Of a stretch of DNA of 64,000 nucleotides, positions 1 through 9,115 are shown in pieces. Below the pieces are notes generated by a model. That model made no database searches. It was not told the origin of the DNA and saw only the letters and a program-made list of their open reading frames with translations. The first letter of the stretch is position 1. Every line of letters starts with the position of its first letter. Both the position numbers and the translations under genes were made by a program. Source of the DNA: Alistipes sp. (GTDB lineage: Bacteria; Bacteroidota; Bacteroidia; Bacteroidales; Rikenellaceae); assembly GCA_017410165.1 (NCBI GenBank), contig JAFQRH010000019.1, positions 1 through 64,000 of the forward strand, read 5' to 3'.

Positions 1-26
1 GCCGAGTAAACTGCGCTTTTTCGGGC
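1..26 (+). repeat. Short dispersed intergenic repeat, copy 1
   Basis: The first 26 bases share the core GCCGAGTAAACT, then a T-run and CGGGC, with a second spacer segment at 24497-24522. Neither copy lies in a convincing gene. The left edge of this copy is cut by the window. It could be a small dispersed repeat or the remnant of one. The similarity is short, so confidence is modest. Confidence 0.4.
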
Positions 27-52
27 TACGCAAGGTTGCGATTAAGGGGAGA

Positions 53-73
53 GCAAAACAAAATTTGTTTTGC
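53..73. repeat. Perfect inverted repeat, 10-bp arms
   Basis: GCAAAACAAA (53-62) and TTTGTTTTGC (64-73) are perfect inverted copies separated by one base. The spacer is too short for a normal RNA hairpin unless inner pairs open. It may be a dyad protein site or part of the repeated spacer element. A smaller dyad, CCTTC-gaa-GAAGG, follows at 94-106. No gene is seen in 1-206. Confidence 0.45.
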
Positions 74-131
74 CGAACCGAAGCAACCAAAAGCCTTCGA
101 AGAAGGTTTAAGCCTTGAAATCCCTCTTGTT

Positions 132-199
132 ATACAACTTCAAACAGAGAAGGGCGTGTCTAAAAAAACTTGTTAGACACGCCCTCTTATTTTGTGGTA
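132..199 (+). repeat. Dispersed hairpin repeat, copy 1 (terminator-like)
   Basis: A perfect 13-bp stem (151-163 with 173-185, core GGGCGTGTCTAA) has a 9-nt loop and is followed on the plus strand by TTATTTT. Nearly the same stem, loop end, upstream TACAACTTC and downstream T-rich tail recur at 62033-62100 after nrdJ. The conserved tail on the plus strand suggests a terminator reading rightward for a gene to the left of the window. It also lies just past the 3' end of the minus-strand dxs gene and could stop both directions. Confidence 0.65.
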
Positions 200-206
200 A
201 TGGGGG

Positions 207-2114
207 CTATTTTGTTGGCGTGTTGCCCAAAATGGCACGCAGAATGCCCTCGGCATCGTATCCGCACAGCGCGTAGAGTTGCGCCGGAGAGCCCTGTTCG
301 ATGAATTGGTCGGCAACGCCGAGCGTCGTAACGGGGGTCGGGATGTTGTTGTCGGCTATCAGTTTGACGATTGCCTCGCCTACGCCGCCGCGCAACACTC
401 CGTCCTCGACGGTGATGATATGGCGCGAATGGCGTGCTGCCGCGATAATCTGCTCCTCGTCTAACGGTTTTGCGTATCGCAAATCGAATACCGACACCCG
501 CACACCGCTCTCGGCGGCCTTTTCGGCTGCCTCCATTGCAAACGAACAACATTTGCCTAATGCAAGCACGGTAACATCCGTGCGCCCCTCATCGTCGTTA
601 TCTTGTCGCAACATTCGACCCCGACCTATCGGGAGTTGCTCGAATGGCATATCTCGCCACGGCGTGCCACATCCGCCTCCGCGTGGGTAGCGAATAGCGA
701 ACGGCTGTTCGGCTTTCAGGGCAGTGAACATAGCATTGCGCAGTTCGCGCTCGTCGGATGGTGCCGCGACGATGACATTCGGCACGCAACACAGGTACGC
801 CAAGTCGAATACGCCGTGATGCGTAGCACCATCTTCACCGACCAAACCACCTCTGTCCAAGCACATTACAACCGGCAGACGTTGCAGAGCCACGTCGTGA
901 ATTATGTTGTCGTAGGCGCGCTGCATAAAGGTCGAGTATATGTTGCAGAACGGAATCATTCCCGATGCGGCCATACCGGCGGAGAATGTTACGGCGTGCG
1001 ATTCGGCGATGCCGACATCGAAACAGCGGTCGGGCATCTGCTCCATCATCACATTCATCGAGCATCCCGTCGGCATTGCGGGTGTTATGCCCACGATGCG
1101 CTCGTCTGCGCGTGCCAAATCGAGCAGCGTCTGCCCGAATACATCCTGATAGCGGTCGTTGCCGTTGGTCTTCGAGCGGATGCGTTCGCCCGTCTGCGGA
1201 TTGAATCTGCCCGGTGCGTGCCAAATGGTCAAATCCTCCTCGGCAGGGCGGTATCCGTGACCTTTGCCCGTGATTACGTGCAGAAGTTTCGGCTCGTGAA
1301 TGGCTTTGAGTGCTGTGAGCGTACGCACGAGTTCGCCGACATTGTGGCCATCCACGCGACCGAAGTATCTGAAACCGAAACTCTCGAAGAGATTGCTGTT
1401 TTGCAGCAGACCGTGCTTTACGGCATTGCCCGCCTTCTGGCAGAAGCGCAACAGGCGTGGCGTGTGCGAGAGCATCGACCAGATGCGCTGTTTGAATCGG
1501 TTGTAGCGTTGCGAGGTCGAGAGACGTAGCAGGTAGCCGTTCAACGCGCCCGTCGAGCGGTCGATAGCCATATTGTTGTCGTTGAGGATGACCAGAATAT
1601 CCGAATTTTTGCCTGCGCCGGCGTTGTTCATTCCCTCGAATGCCAAGCCGCCCGTCATTGCGCCGTCGCCGATTACGGCAATCGCTTTGCGCTCCTCGCC
1701 TTTGAGTGCGGCGGCCTTGACCATACCGAACGCCGCCGAGATGGATACCGAGGCGTGACCCGCACCGAAGGCGTCGTACTCGCTCTCGGCCATTCGCGGG
1801 AAACCGCTTATGCCGTCCAGACAGCGATTGCGGGCGAATTGGTCGCGACGACCGGTGATGATTTTGTGGGCGTATGCCTGATGTCCGACATCCCAGACGA
1901 GTTTGTCGTACGGCGTGTCGAATACGTAGTGTATGGCAACCGCCAACTCGACAGCACCAAGCGACGAGGCGAGGTGGCCGGGGTTGATGGCGCATTGCTC
2001 GATGATATATTGACGCAGTTCGCTGCAATACAAGGGCAACTCCTCGACCGACAAGCGTCGCAGGTCGGAGGGCGAGTTGATTGAGTAGAGATATTTATAT
2101 TCGCGTAGTGTCAT
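207..2114 (-). CDS. dxs: 1-deoxy-D-xylulose-5-phosphate synthase
   Basis: Condenses pyruvate and glyceraldehyde-3-phosphate into DXP, the first step of the MEP isoprenoid pathway and a source for thiamine and pyridoxal. The 635-aa length is normal for the family. Near residue 149 is the thiamine-diphosphate motif GDGAMTGG with NDN about 25 residues later. The family segment GIAESHAVTF, with the catalytic Glu, and DRGGLVGEDGATHHG are present. The start MTLREYKY is chosen because homologues begin just before the LxxLSVEELP segment; MHDM three codons earlier (2123) is possible. It follows tamL by about 26 bp and probably shares its transcript. No Shine-Dalgarno site is visible. Confidence 0.97.
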   Translation of the reverse strand: MTLREYKYLYSINSPSDLRRLSVEELPLYCSELRQYIIEQCAINPGHLASSLGAVELAVAIHYVFDTPYDKLVWDVGHQAYAHKIITGRRDQFARNRCLDGISGFPRMAESEYDAFGAGHASVSISAAFGMVKAAALKGEERKAIAVIGDGAMTGGLAFEGMNNAGAGKNSDILVILNDNNMAIDRSTGALNGYLLRLSTSQRYNRFKQRIWSMLSHTPRLLRFCQKAGNAVKHGLLQNSNLFESFGFRYFGRVDGHNVGELVRTLTALKAIHEPKLLHVITGKGHGYRPAEEDLTIWHAPGRFNPQTGERIRSKTNGNDRYQDVFGQTLLDLARADERIVGITPAMPTGCSMNVMMEQMPDRCFDVGIAESHAVTFSAGMAASGMIPFCNIYSTFMQRAYDNIIHDVALQRLPVVMCLDRGGLVGEDGATHHGVFDLAYLCCVPNVIVAAPSDERELRNAMFTALKAEQPFAIRYPRGGGCGTPWRDMPFEQLPIGRGRMLRQDNDDEGRTDVTVLALGKCCSFAMEAAEKAAESGVRVSVFDLRYAKPLDEEQIIAAARHSRHIITVEDGVLRGGVGEAIVKLIADNNIPTPVTTLGVADQFIEQGSPAQLYALCGYDAEGILRAILGNTPTK

Positions 2115-2140
2115 ATCGTGCATCTGATGCGTGTAGCGTG

Positions 2141-4519
2141 TTAGAACGGATAACCGACGCCGAAGTTGAGCGACGTGTTTCTCCATTTGAAGTTATGAAT
2201 CCAACGCTCTCCTGCCGGTGCGTTCGGGTTGTGCAACTGAATACCCCAATCGAGGCGCAGGATTGCAAATTTGATATCGAGACGCAGACCGATACCGGTG
2301 TTGAAACCGAGCTGCTTGTAGAACGTGTTGAAGTGGAAGACCGACTCCTCGGGATAATCGACACCCTTGCGACCCATATACCATACGTTGCCGACATCGA
2401 AGAATGTTGCGCCGTGGAAGATGCCCCAAATCGGGAATCGGAACTCGATATTTGCCTCCAACTTCATATCACCGAGCTGTGTCGGATAGACCACATTGTC
2501 GGGCAGCGGCGACGAGCCGGGTCCGAGCATACGCGGAGCCCAACCTCGCATACTGTTGCTACCGCCGGCGTAGAACATCTTGTCGAACGGAATGGCCTGC
2601 GAGTTGCCATACGCAACACCGAAGCCGGCATAGAGTCGGCCTGCGAGGGCTGTCACCTTGCCGAACATAATCTTGTGGCTCGCGCTCACGTCGGCACGCA
2701 TAAACTGCGAGTAGCGGATGCCGAGCAGTTTGTAGTAGTTCTCGCCCTCGGCGCGTTTGCCGACCAGATGCATTATGCCGTCGAGCAGGTTGCCTGCCAA
2801 TTCGCAGTTGGCGCGAACGGTGGTCTGGTTGCCCGATACGGGGTGCGTCTTGTTGAAGAGGTACGAGCCGGATATGGCTACGATGAGCTGCGACTCGTAA
2901 CTGTATTTCAGGTACTCGTTCTGCAACGAGTTGTAATAATCTTCGTCGATGTAGCTGACATTCACCCAGTTGATGCCTATCGGGCGAACGACAAACGACG
3001 AGTACTTCATATCGCGCCACGAGTACGACCATACGGCACTCGACAGGTCGCGTCGGTAGTACGGGCGATTCTGGTAGTTGTACGAGATTTCAAATCGCGT
3101 ACGTGGCAGATTGATGTGGTTGTGGCCCGTCGAGTTGAGCAGTAGGAAGCGCGGGAATGTCAGACCTGCCGACAGACCGAACTCCATTGCGCTACGACGC
3201 TTTGCATCGGGTGCCTTCATATATTCGTAACCGACCGTGCCGACCAATTCGAGCATCTCGGCACCGCGGAAGATATTTCGATTCTGATAACCGAGCGTTG
3301 CCTTCACGCCGTAGAAACTCGACGTCGTAGAGCCCTCCAACTCGGCCTTTATGCTCTGTTTGAGAGCCGGCGTACAGTATATGTTGCAATCGACGTATCG
3401 CTCGCGCGTGTAACTGATTTGCGACGAATCCTCGCCACCGAGGTAGGTGGTGTAGTTCTTGCCGGTTATCGAGTCGGGAACTTCGTTGAAGAGGATACGC
3501 GTACTCTTGAAGTAGGTGGTCTGCATCAGGTTGTTGTACGTGCGCGACACCTTCGAGTAGTCGTATATCGAGTTAGGGTAGAGCGGTATGGCAGGTCGCA
3601 ACACCTCCGGACGCACGTTCGGACGGCGACCGTTGAAGAGGATGTTCAGCCCTCGGTACGATGTCGAATCGAGTTGCGCGAAGTAGTCGGGCGACATCTT
3701 GGCTGCCGCTGCATCGTAGTTCGATATGATGTTGATATTGCGCAGACGATAGACCGAGTTATCCTCGTAGATGGCGTTGCCCTGCGAGTCGTAATTGACG
3801 AGTTTCGGTTTGACAATCATCGTCAGCCCCACCTTGCCACGCGTTTGCAGCGTGTCGGCGATGTACTCGATATTATTGACCGAGAAGCCGTAGTAGCCGC
3901 GATCTTTGAGCATCGAGGCGATACGCTCGCGTTCGGCTTCGAGTATGGCGATGTCGAAAATCTCGCCCACGCGAATCAGACAATTCACTGTGTCGGGTTG
4001 CAGAATCGGTGCGAGGAAACGGTCGCGATAGTCGTACGATATGCGGTTGATGATGTATGGCTCGTTTTGGCGGAGCGAGTAGGTCACCTTCGCACGCTTG
4101 CGACGCGACGTGGTATCGACCGCATAGCGTACATCCGAGTTGAAGTATCCGCGTGAGTCGAGGTATATTTTCAGGTTCTCGGCCGACTTCTCGGTGTCGC
4201 TCATATCGAGTAGCACGGGCTCCTCGCCGATGTTGCGTTTCAGATTGTTCCACCAGTTGTCGCTTTTCGGATTGGCGAGGTTGTACATCCAGACGTAGAA
4301 ATCCGTTCCGAGAAAGTGCTTGTTAGGCGTTTGGCGAACGTACTTTGTGACCTCCTCCGGCAGGATGCGTTGCGGCTTTGGTGTCTGCTTATCGGGCTCG
4401 ATGCGTACCTTCTGCAACAGATAGGTATCGGGCGCGAGTTTGCGCGTGACGCTACACGACGCAATGGTGAGTGCCACCGCGACGACCATCATAAGCCGTA
4501 TCACGCTCATTGTCTTCAT
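2141..4519 (-). CDS. tamL: TamL: BamA/TamA-type outer-membrane lipoprotein
   Basis: A 792-aa protein of the Omp85 superfamily. The N-terminus MKTMSVIRLMM...IASCS is a lipoprotein signal peptide with the lipobox Cys near residue 23. POTRA-like repeats follow, with a segment (residues roughly 65-115) about a Gly-Tyr-Phe strand (DSRGYFNSDV). A C-terminal 16-strand type barrel contains GGSNSMRGW and ends in Phe (GVGYPF), a Bam recognition signal. TamL is the lipidated TamA homologue of Bacteroidota, and its usual partner is TamB. No tamB is adjacent here. The start is fixed by the signal peptide and by GGAGGG five bases upstream, an unusually good ribosome site for this phylum. It lies 16 bp after dapF. 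Confidence 0.88.
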   Translation of the reverse strand: MKTMSVIRLMMVVAVALTIASCSVTRKLAPDTYLLQKVRIEPDKQTPKPQRILPEEVTKYVRQTPNKHFLGTDFYVWMYNLANPKSDNWWNNLKRNIGEEPVLLDMSDTEKSAENLKIYLDSRGYFNSDVRYAVDTTSRRKRAKVTYSLRQNEPYIINRISYDYRDRFLAPILQPDTVNCLIRVGEIFDIAILEAERERIASMLKDRGYYGFSVNNIEYIADTLQTRGKVGLTMIVKPKLVNYDSQGNAIYEDNSVYRLRNINIISNYDAAAAKMSPDYFAQLDSTSYRGLNILFNGRRPNVRPEVLRPAIPLYPNSIYDYSKVSRTYNNLMQTTYFKSTRILFNEVPDSITGKNYTTYLGGEDSSQISYTRERYVDCNIYCTPALKQSIKAELEGSTTSSFYGVKATLGYQNRNIFRGAEMLELVGTVGYEYMKAPDAKRRSAMEFGLSAGLTFPRFLLLNSTGHNHINLPRTRFEISYNYQNRPYYRRDLSSAVWSYSWRDMKYSSFVVRPIGINWVNVSYIDEDYYNSLQNEYLKYSYESQLIVAISGSYLFNKTHPVSGNQTTVRANCELAGNLLDGIMHLVGKRAEGENYYKLLGIRYSQFMRADVSASHKIMFGKVTALAGRLYAGFGVAYGNSQAIPFDKMFYAGGSNSMRGWAPRMLGPGSSPLPDNVVYPTQLGDMKLEANIEFRFPIWGIFHGATFFDVGNVWYMGRKGVDYPEESVFHFNTFYKQLGFNTGIGLRLDIKFAILRLDWGIQLHNPNAPAGERWIHNFKWRNTSLNFGVGYPF

Positions 4520-4535
4520 TCGCCCCTCCGTGTTG

Positions 4536-5489
4536 TTATAAATTGTTGTCCAACGACTCCGTAAATCGGCTCCACGCCTCGTTCTCGGCATCGAATACCT
4601 GCTCCTCGACATAGGAGAACGCGCCACCCTCCATCGTCAGCCGACCTGCCGAGACGTAGGTCGCGTTGCCAATGAGCGTGGTTTGCAAACCGTCACTTTT
4701 CGAGCATACACACTGAACTTTTCCTCCGCGATTCAGCACGTCGATTACCTGTTCGTAGTCGCACTCGCCGAGCAGAGCCATTGCCGTTGCGCTCGACGTC
4801 ATCGCTGTTCCGCACGAAGGGGTTATGCCTGCTCCGCGCTCGAAGGTGGCAACGAAAATGGTGTTTCGCGAGCGTACCTCGACCAAACTGACATTCACGC
4901 CGTTCGGAAACACCTCTTTGAGCGTCGTGACGCGCTCACCTAACTCGGCGAGCAGGGCGAGGTCGATACGCTCGACGCGCGCTACGATGTGCGGATTGCC
5001 CACGCAAATCGCTGTCCAACGAAGCGAATGGTGCAACTCCGGAATTACACGGTCGATATGGTCGCCCGCCTCCGATTGCTGCATCCGAAAATCGTCGCTC
5101 CACAGCCGTACGCCGATTGTCGAGCCGAAGGTCGGCACCGCCGGAAAGATATCCTCCGCGTGGCGCGTAGGGTAGATGCCACCACCCGAGGTGAGTGTGA
5201 AGTTGTCGCAGTGCAGATAACGCTCTGCCGCAAGACGTGCGATGCAACGAATGCCATTGCCGCACATCTCCGCCTCCGAGCCGTCGGGATTCAGCATTCG
5301 CATCCCGAATACCCCCTCCGTATTGCGTACCAACACCAGCAGTCCGTCAGCCCCAATGCCTCTCTCGCGCTCGCACGCCGCACGCGAAAGCGAGGCGAGG
5401 TCGCACGTGGCGAGCATCGGCTCTGCAACGGCATCGACCATAACGAAACCGTTTCCCGAACCGTGACATTTTATGAACTCCGCAGTCAT
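4536..5489 (-). CDS. dapF: Diaminopimelate epimerase
   Basis: Interconverts LL- and meso-diaminopimelate for lysine and peptidoglycan synthesis in the cytosol. The 317-aa product carries both catalytic cysteine motifs, MCGNGIRC near residue 77 and TPSCGTA near residue 225, and the N-terminal [10 protein letters not shown]. About 25 extra residues at the C-terminus (after [14 protein letters not shown]) go slightly beyond the usual 270-280 aa length. It is first gene of the dapF-tamL-dxs unit, with a TAACTTTG element upstream at 5518-5525. Its function ties in with asd and the penicillin-binding proteins elsewhere in the window. Confidence 0.96.
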   Translation of the reverse strand: MTAEFIKCHGSGNGFVMVDAVAEPMLATCDLASLSRAACERERGIGADGLLVLVRNTEGVFGMRMLNPDGSEAEMCGNGIRCIARLAAERYLHCDNFTLTSGGGIYPTRHAEDIFPAVPTFGSTIGVRLWSDDFRMQQSEAGDHIDRVIPELHHSLRWTAICVGNPHIVARVERIDLALLAELGERVTTLKEVFPNGVNVSLVEVRSRNTIFVATFERGAGITPSCGTAMTSSATAMALLGECDYEQVIDVLNRGGKVQCVCSKSDGLQTTLIGNATYVSAGRLTMEGGAFSYVEEQVFDAENEAWSRFTESLDNNL

Positions 5490-5517
5490 ATCGAAAAATC
5501 AAGTGTATATAATCCCT

Positions 5518-5525
5518 CAAAGTTA
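5518..5525 (-). promoter_or_regulatory. Putative -7 promoter element (TAACTTTG) for dapF
   Basis: On the minus strand this reads TAACTTTG, matching the Bacteroidota -7 consensus TAnnTTTG, 28 bp upstream of the dapF start. No convincing -33 TTTG is seen at the usual distance. It is divergent from the plus-strand element at 5548-5555. Confidence 0.45.
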
Positions 5526-5547
5526 CAAAAAATTGCAGAATTATCCA

Positions 5548-5555
5548 TATCTTTG
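5548..5555 (+). promoter_or_regulatory. Putative -7 promoter element (TATCTTTG) for hydrolase
   Basis: TATCTTTG matches TAnnTTTG and lies 115 bp upstream of the hydrolase start. A good -33 box is not visible. The spacer 5490-5669 otherwise holds no gene. Confidence 0.4.
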
Positions 5556-5669
5556 GGTGGTAAAAAACGCTTGACGCTCTCTTTTATGTTGTGCTTTTTG
5601 CCGTTTGACCGCTTTTTGCGTGGCAAAATCGGTGCGAGAGGGTGGGTTGCGAATGAAAAAATATCAGTT

Positions 5670-6470
5670 ATGACCGAAAAATTTATTATGGCAGGCGACA
5701 CTGCGCTGCACGTCTGCGACTCGGAGAAGGGCGATAAGACGGTTGTGTTGTTGCACGGCTATCTGGAAAATATGCTTGTTTGGGAGGAGTTTATCCCGCT
5801 GCTCTATAAGAGTGTGCGCGTCGTGACACTCGATGTGCCGGGGCACGGCATTTCGGAGGTGAAGGGCGAGGTGCATACGATGGAGTGGCTTGCCGATACA
5901 GTTGCCGCCGCGATTCGGGGGCTTGGCATCGAACGTGCGTTTGTTGTCGGTCACTCGATGGGCGGCTACATCGCTTCGGCCCTGTGCGAGCGTCATCCGG
6001 AGGTGGTCGAGGGTGTTGTTCTGCTCCACTCGACACCGAATGCCGATAGCGATGAGAAGCGCAAAAACCGCGATCGCGAGATTGCCCTCGTACGCTCGGG
6101 TAAGAAGGAGTTGTTGGCACGTACGGCACCCGAAGCGGGCTTTGCCGAGTGTAACCGCAAGCGTCTGCAACCGGCAATCGACGACCTCGCCGAAATGGTG
6201 CATCTTACGGAGGATGAGGGCATTGTGGCCCTGTTGGCGGGTATGCGCGACCGTGCGGACCGCAATGAGGTGTTGCGCTCGTCGAGCATTCCGCAACTCT
6301 TTGTTTTTGGTCGCAAGGATGGATATATATCGGTTGAGGTTGGTGAGCGACTCGCTGCCGAGCATCCGCAGGCGGAGGTCGTATGGATGGCCGAATCGGG
6401 ACATATGAGTTTTATCGAGGAGCCACAGCGTTGTGCCGAGGTGTTGCTCGATTTTGTGGCACGCCATTAA
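5670..6470 (+). CDS. Alpha/beta hydrolase
   Basis: A 266-aa single-domain alpha/beta-hydrolase fold protein. It has the oxyanion-loop HG at residues 29-30 ([10 protein letters not shown]), the nucleophile elbow GHSMGG with Ser96, and a C-terminal catalytic His in ESGHMSF near residue 246. An acidic residue in FGRKDGYI completes a plausible triad. No signal peptide is seen, so it is probably cytosolic. Substrate cannot be told from sequence; relatives include esterases, lipases and acyl-ester hydrolases. The open frame continues far upstream across dapF on the opposite strand, but homology starts only at [10 protein letters not shown]. It is a monocistronic unit between divergent dapF and convergent rpsT. 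Confidence 0.88.
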   Translation: MTEKFIMAGDTALHVCDSEKGDKTVVLLHGYLENMLVWEEFIPLLYKSVRVVTLDVPGHGISEVKGEVHTMEWLADTVAAAIRGLGIERAFVVGHSMGGYIASALCERHPEVVEGVVLLHSTPNADSDEKRKNRDREIALVRSGKKELLARTAPEAGFAECNRKRLQPAIDDLAEMVHLTEDEGIVALLAGMRDRADRNEVLRSSSIPQLFVFGRKDGYISVEVGERLAAEHPQAEVVWMAESGHMSFIEEPQRCAEVLLDFVARH

Positions 6471-6542
6471 CCCCCACCGCATCACTTTTCACATCGTTGC
6501 ATCTCTTTTTGCAACCAGCACGGAGAGGAGATGTGCGGGCAA

Positions 6543-6583
6543 AGAAAAAGGTTCGATTCCACTGCGGAGTCGAACCTTTTTCT
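6543..6583. terminator. Bidirectional terminator between hydrolase and rpsT
   Basis: An 18-bp stem (6543-6560 with 6566-6583, one G-U pair) and 5-nt loop separates two convergent genes. AAAAA begins and TTTTT ends the hairpin, so either transcript forms a stem followed by U residues. The inner part, GGTTCGATTCC, resembles a tRNA T-arm, probably by chance. Confidence 0.8.
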
Positions 6584-6600
6584 GTTGGTAAATCGCTCGA

Positions 6601-6852
6601 TTAGAGAGCGTTTACGTGCAACTGAATTGCGCCTTTGAGGTTACCTGCCTTGTTCTTGTGAACGATGTGGAGCTTAGCCAACTTGTCCAACATAGCGGTT
6701 ACCTTTGGAAGCAATGCCTCGGCAGCTGCCTTATCGGTCGTGTTGCGCAATGCCTTAACGGCGTTACGAGTAGTCTTGTGATAGAGGCGGTTGTGAGCAC
6801 GCTTCGTTGCAGTCTGGCGAATTCTCTTCTCAGATGACTTGTGATTTGCCAT
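6601..6852 (-). CDS. rpsT: 30S ribosomal protein S20
   Basis: An 83-aa very basic helical protein, MANHKSSEKRIRQ at the N-terminus and KNKAGNLKGAIQL near the C-terminus, matching bacterial S20, which binds 16S rRNA in the body of the small subunit. The length is normal. No TAnnTTTG element lies in the 333 bases upstream, so transcription may read through from the tRNA-Glu promoter at 7301-7308. The leader would then include the 15-bp tandem repeat at 7056-7130. Confidence 0.97.
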   Translation of the reverse strand: MANHKSSEKRIRQTATKRAHNRLYHKTTRNAVKALRNTTDKAAAEALLPKVTAMLDKLAKLHIVHKNKAGNLKGAIQLHVNAL

Positions 6853-7055
6853 AGTTACTTATTCGTTTTTTTTGTTTGTTTTATTCGTTTTCTGTTTGTC
6901 GAATCTTTGCCGCTTGCGCGACGGCTCATCCGACCAAGCCCACCCACCCGTAAGTGGTTTCGGATAGGGCATCCGCCCCGCTCCTTAAAAGTTTTTCAGC
7001 CCACGGAGTGTTGCGCTCTTATTTGTCCTCTTCGTTGCCCATTCTCTGTACATTA

Positions 7056-7130
7056 CCTTCCGGCCCTCTGCCTTCCGGCCCTCTGCTTTCCGGCCCTCTG
7101 CTTTCCGGCCCTCTACCTTCCGGCCCTCTA
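7056..7130. repeat. Tandem repeat, 5 copies of a 15-bp unit
   Basis: Five adjacent 15-mers, consensus CYTTCCGGCCCTCTR, run without interruption through the spacer between rpsT and tRNA-Glu. Units differ only at their second and last bases (T or C; G or A). On the transcribed minus strand the unit is purine-rich (GAGGGCCGGAAGG). The remainder of 6853-7185 has no gene. A run of nine C lies at 7166-7174, beside the tRNA 3' end. Confidence 0.93.
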
Positions 7131-7185
7131 CCGAGTCTTGTGCAAACTTGGACGGCTATCACTCGCCCCCCCCCGTTGTCGTTTG

Positions 7186-7257
7186 TAGCCCATAGGAGAG
7201 TCGAACTCCTCTTTCAAGAATGAAAATCTTGCGTCCTAACCGATAGACGAATGGGCC
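7186..7257 (-). tRNA. tRNA-Glu (anticodon TTC)
   Basis: A full cloverleaf can be folded. The acceptor is GGCCCAT/ATGGGCT with a G-U first pair and discriminator A, as in other Bacteroidales tRNA-Glu. The D-stem is GTC/GAC, the anticodon stem CAAGA/TCTTG holds loop TTTTCAT with anticodon TTC, and the T-arm is AGGAG-TTCGACT-CTCCT. CCA is not encoded. A TACCTTTG promoter element is 43 bp upstream. Confidence 0.95.
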
Positions 7258-7300
7258 CTACCGCTATATCCTCAAATTGCTTTTGGGGCATTTAGCGGTG

Positions 7301-7308
7301 CAAAGGTA
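7301..7308 (-). promoter_or_regulatory. Putative -7 element (TACCTTTG) for tRNA-Glu
   Basis: The minus strand reads TACCTTTG, a full match to TAnnTTTG, with the expected start point about 35 bases before the tRNA. It may also serve rpsT by read-through. Confidence 0.5.
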
Positions 7309-7398
7309 GTAAAATAATGCCAATACGCAAATAAAAATGTGAAAAAATTGAGTGTGAGCGCGAAAACCGCTCTTGTGACCTGCGCCAACCACAACGCT

Positions 7399-8103
7399 TT
7401 ACAAGCCGAAGAGTGCCGAAATGCGCACGTTGGCCTCCTTCGCTGCTACGTCGTACAGATGCTGCTCTTCGATGATTGCAACACGGTCGCAGACAGGCAA
7501 CGCAGCGTCGGTGTCGTGTGTCGAGTAGAGGATACACTTGCCCTCGCGGTGGGCAAGTTCGCCGAGCAAACGGCAAATCTGGTGACGGGTCGGAATGTCG
7601 AGGAATGCGGTCGGCTCGTCGAGGATGATGACGGGTGTCTGTTGTGCCAGGGCTCGTGCAATCATAATGCGCTGACACTCACCGTCCGAAAGTGTGTCTA
7701 TCGTACGCTCGGCGAAGTGCAACATCCCGACTGCTTGCAGGGCGTGTGCGACAATGGCGCGGTCGCTCGATTGCAGTCGTCCCATCCAATTCGTGTAAGG
7801 TGCGCGACCAATCGCTACGACATCTTCGCATCGCAGATTTGCTATGCGGACACGCTCGGTGCCGACAAACGCTACAAGTCGTGCGCGCTCCTCGGCCGAG
7901 AGTGCTGCAATATCTTTTCCGTCGAGTAATACACGCCCGCTGTGTGGCTTTTCGATGGCGGTTATGACGCGCAGCAGCGAACTCTTGCCCGCACCGTTGC
8001 GCCCAACGAGAGCCACCGCCTCACCCGCTTTGAGGTGGAGCGACGCGTCGTCGAAGAGTGTGCGACCGTCGTATCCGAGCGATATGTTTTCGAGCCGTAT
8101 CAT
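7399..8103 (-). CDS. ABC importer ATPase, FecE/BtuD type
   Basis: A 234-aa ATP-binding subunit of a type II importer for iron-siderophore, haem or cobalamin. Walker A is GRNGAGKSS (about residues 35-43), the signature motif is LSDGECQR, and Walker B is VIILDEPTAFLD followed by the switch His in STHD. The start codon overlaps the stop of the permease gene by ATGA, showing translational coupling. The C-terminus is short and lacks the extra domain of some BtuD proteins. The substrate cannot be assigned from this subunit. It is the last gene of the bamD-to-importer operon. Confidence 0.9.
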   Translation of the reverse strand: MIRLENISLGYDGRTLFDDASLHLKAGEAVALVGRNGAGKSSLLRVITAIEKPHSGRVLLDGKDIAALSAEERARLVAFVGTERVRIANLRCEDVVAIGRAPYTNWMGRLQSSDRAIVAHALQAVGMLHFAERTIDTLSDGECQRIMIARALAQQTPVIILDEPTAFLDIPTRHQICRLLGELAHREGKCILYSTHDTDAALPVCDRVAIIEEQHLYDVAAKEANVRISALFGL

Positions 8104-9107
8104 TGCATCAGGTTGCGATTACGAAGGACAATATAGACAACTATCGGAATACCCATCAACGCGGTTATCGTGTTGATAGGCAACAGTAACGCTTTGGATA
8201 GCAGGTCGCCGAATAGCAACATTACGCCACCGATGAGGGCGGATGCCGGCAGTAGCGTGCGATGGTCGGCTGTGCGGAACAGCATACGTGCCACGTGCGG
8301 TACGGCGAGACCTACAAAACCGACCGGTCCGCAGAATGCCGTTATGGTGCCGGCGAGCAGTGTGGTCGATAGGAGTATCGCGCGTCGTGTGCGCGGAAGG
8401 TTAATACCGCTTGTGCGAGCGTACGTCTCGCCAAGCAGCAGCGTGTTGAGCGGCTTGACGGTGGCAATGGATAACGCTATGCCGACCGTGATAAGTGGCA
8501 GGATGATAGCGAGTTGCGCGCGTGTTACATCGCCAAGCGAGCCCATTGTCCATACGACAAACGATTTGAGCGATTGCTCGTCGCTCAGGTATTGCAGAAT
8601 CTCGACTATCGCGCCGAGTGCCGACGAGAGCATCATACCGAGAATCAGTATGACCATAATATCTTTGATGCGGCGCGAGAGTGCGATGATGAGCATCAGT
8701 ACGGCTGCGGCACCAATCCACGCAGCACCGGCGGTGCCGAGTGTTCCGAGTGCGCCACTTGCCGAGAGCCCGATGAGTGGCGCACCGAGCAGGAAGAGTG
8801 CTACGCCGAAACTTGCGCCTGCGCTCACACCGAGAACGTACGGGCCCGCCATCGGGTTGCGAAATAGCGTCTGCATTTGTAAGCCACTGATGGATAGCGC
8901 AATGCCTGCGGCGAGTGCCATAATTGCCTTCGTCAGACGAATGTCGATGATGATGCGGCGCGACATCTCGTCCGTGTCACCTCCGCAGAGGGCCGAGAGT
9001 ACATCGCCGAGCGATAACGACACGGTGCCGACCGCCAAGTCGCACACGAAGAGTGCGATGACAAGTGCGGCAAGCACGATGAAGAGTATGTTGTGTCGGC
9101 GTTGCAT
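8100..9107 (-). CDS. ABC importer permease, FecCD/BtuC family
   Basis: A 335-aa inner-membrane protein with about ten hydrophobic helices. It has family landmarks RNPMAGPYVLGVSAGA and a C-terminal FCGPVGFVGLAVPHVAR, the loop that docks on the ATPase. The start MQRRHNILF is chosen because the hydrophobic first helix follows directly; the open frame upstream is in the overlapping binding-protein region. It would form the dimeric pore for the ligand delivered by the upstream lipoprotein. Substrates in this family are ferric siderophores, haem and vitamin B12. Confidence 0.92.
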   Translation of the reverse strand: MQRRHNILFIVLAALVIALFVCDLAVGTVSLSLGDVLSALCGGDTDEMSRRIIIDIRLTKAIMALAAGIALSISGLQMQTLFRNPMAGPYVLGVSAGASFGVALFLLGAPLIGLSASGALGTLGTAGAAWIGAAAVLMLIIALSRRIKDIMVILILGMMLSSALGAIVEILQYLSDEQSLKSFVVWTMGSLGDVTRAQLAIILPLITVGIALSIATVKPLNTLLLGETYARTSGINLPRTRRAILLSTTLLAGTITAFCGPVGFVGLAVPHVARMLFRTADHRTLLPASALIGGVMLLFGDLLSKALLLPINTITALMGIPIVVYIVLRNRNLMQ

Positions 9108-9115
9108 ATTTCGGT

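Noticed and set aside
4989..6470. Plus-strand frame extending the hydrolase upstream by 227 codons
   Set aside because: The extra part lies opposite dapF and has Arg/Cys-rich shadow composition; hydrolase homology begins at 5670.
6543..6583. tRNA fragment suggested by GGTTCGATTCC
   Set aside because: The segment is inside a perfect terminator hairpin between convergent genes, and no other tRNA arms are present.
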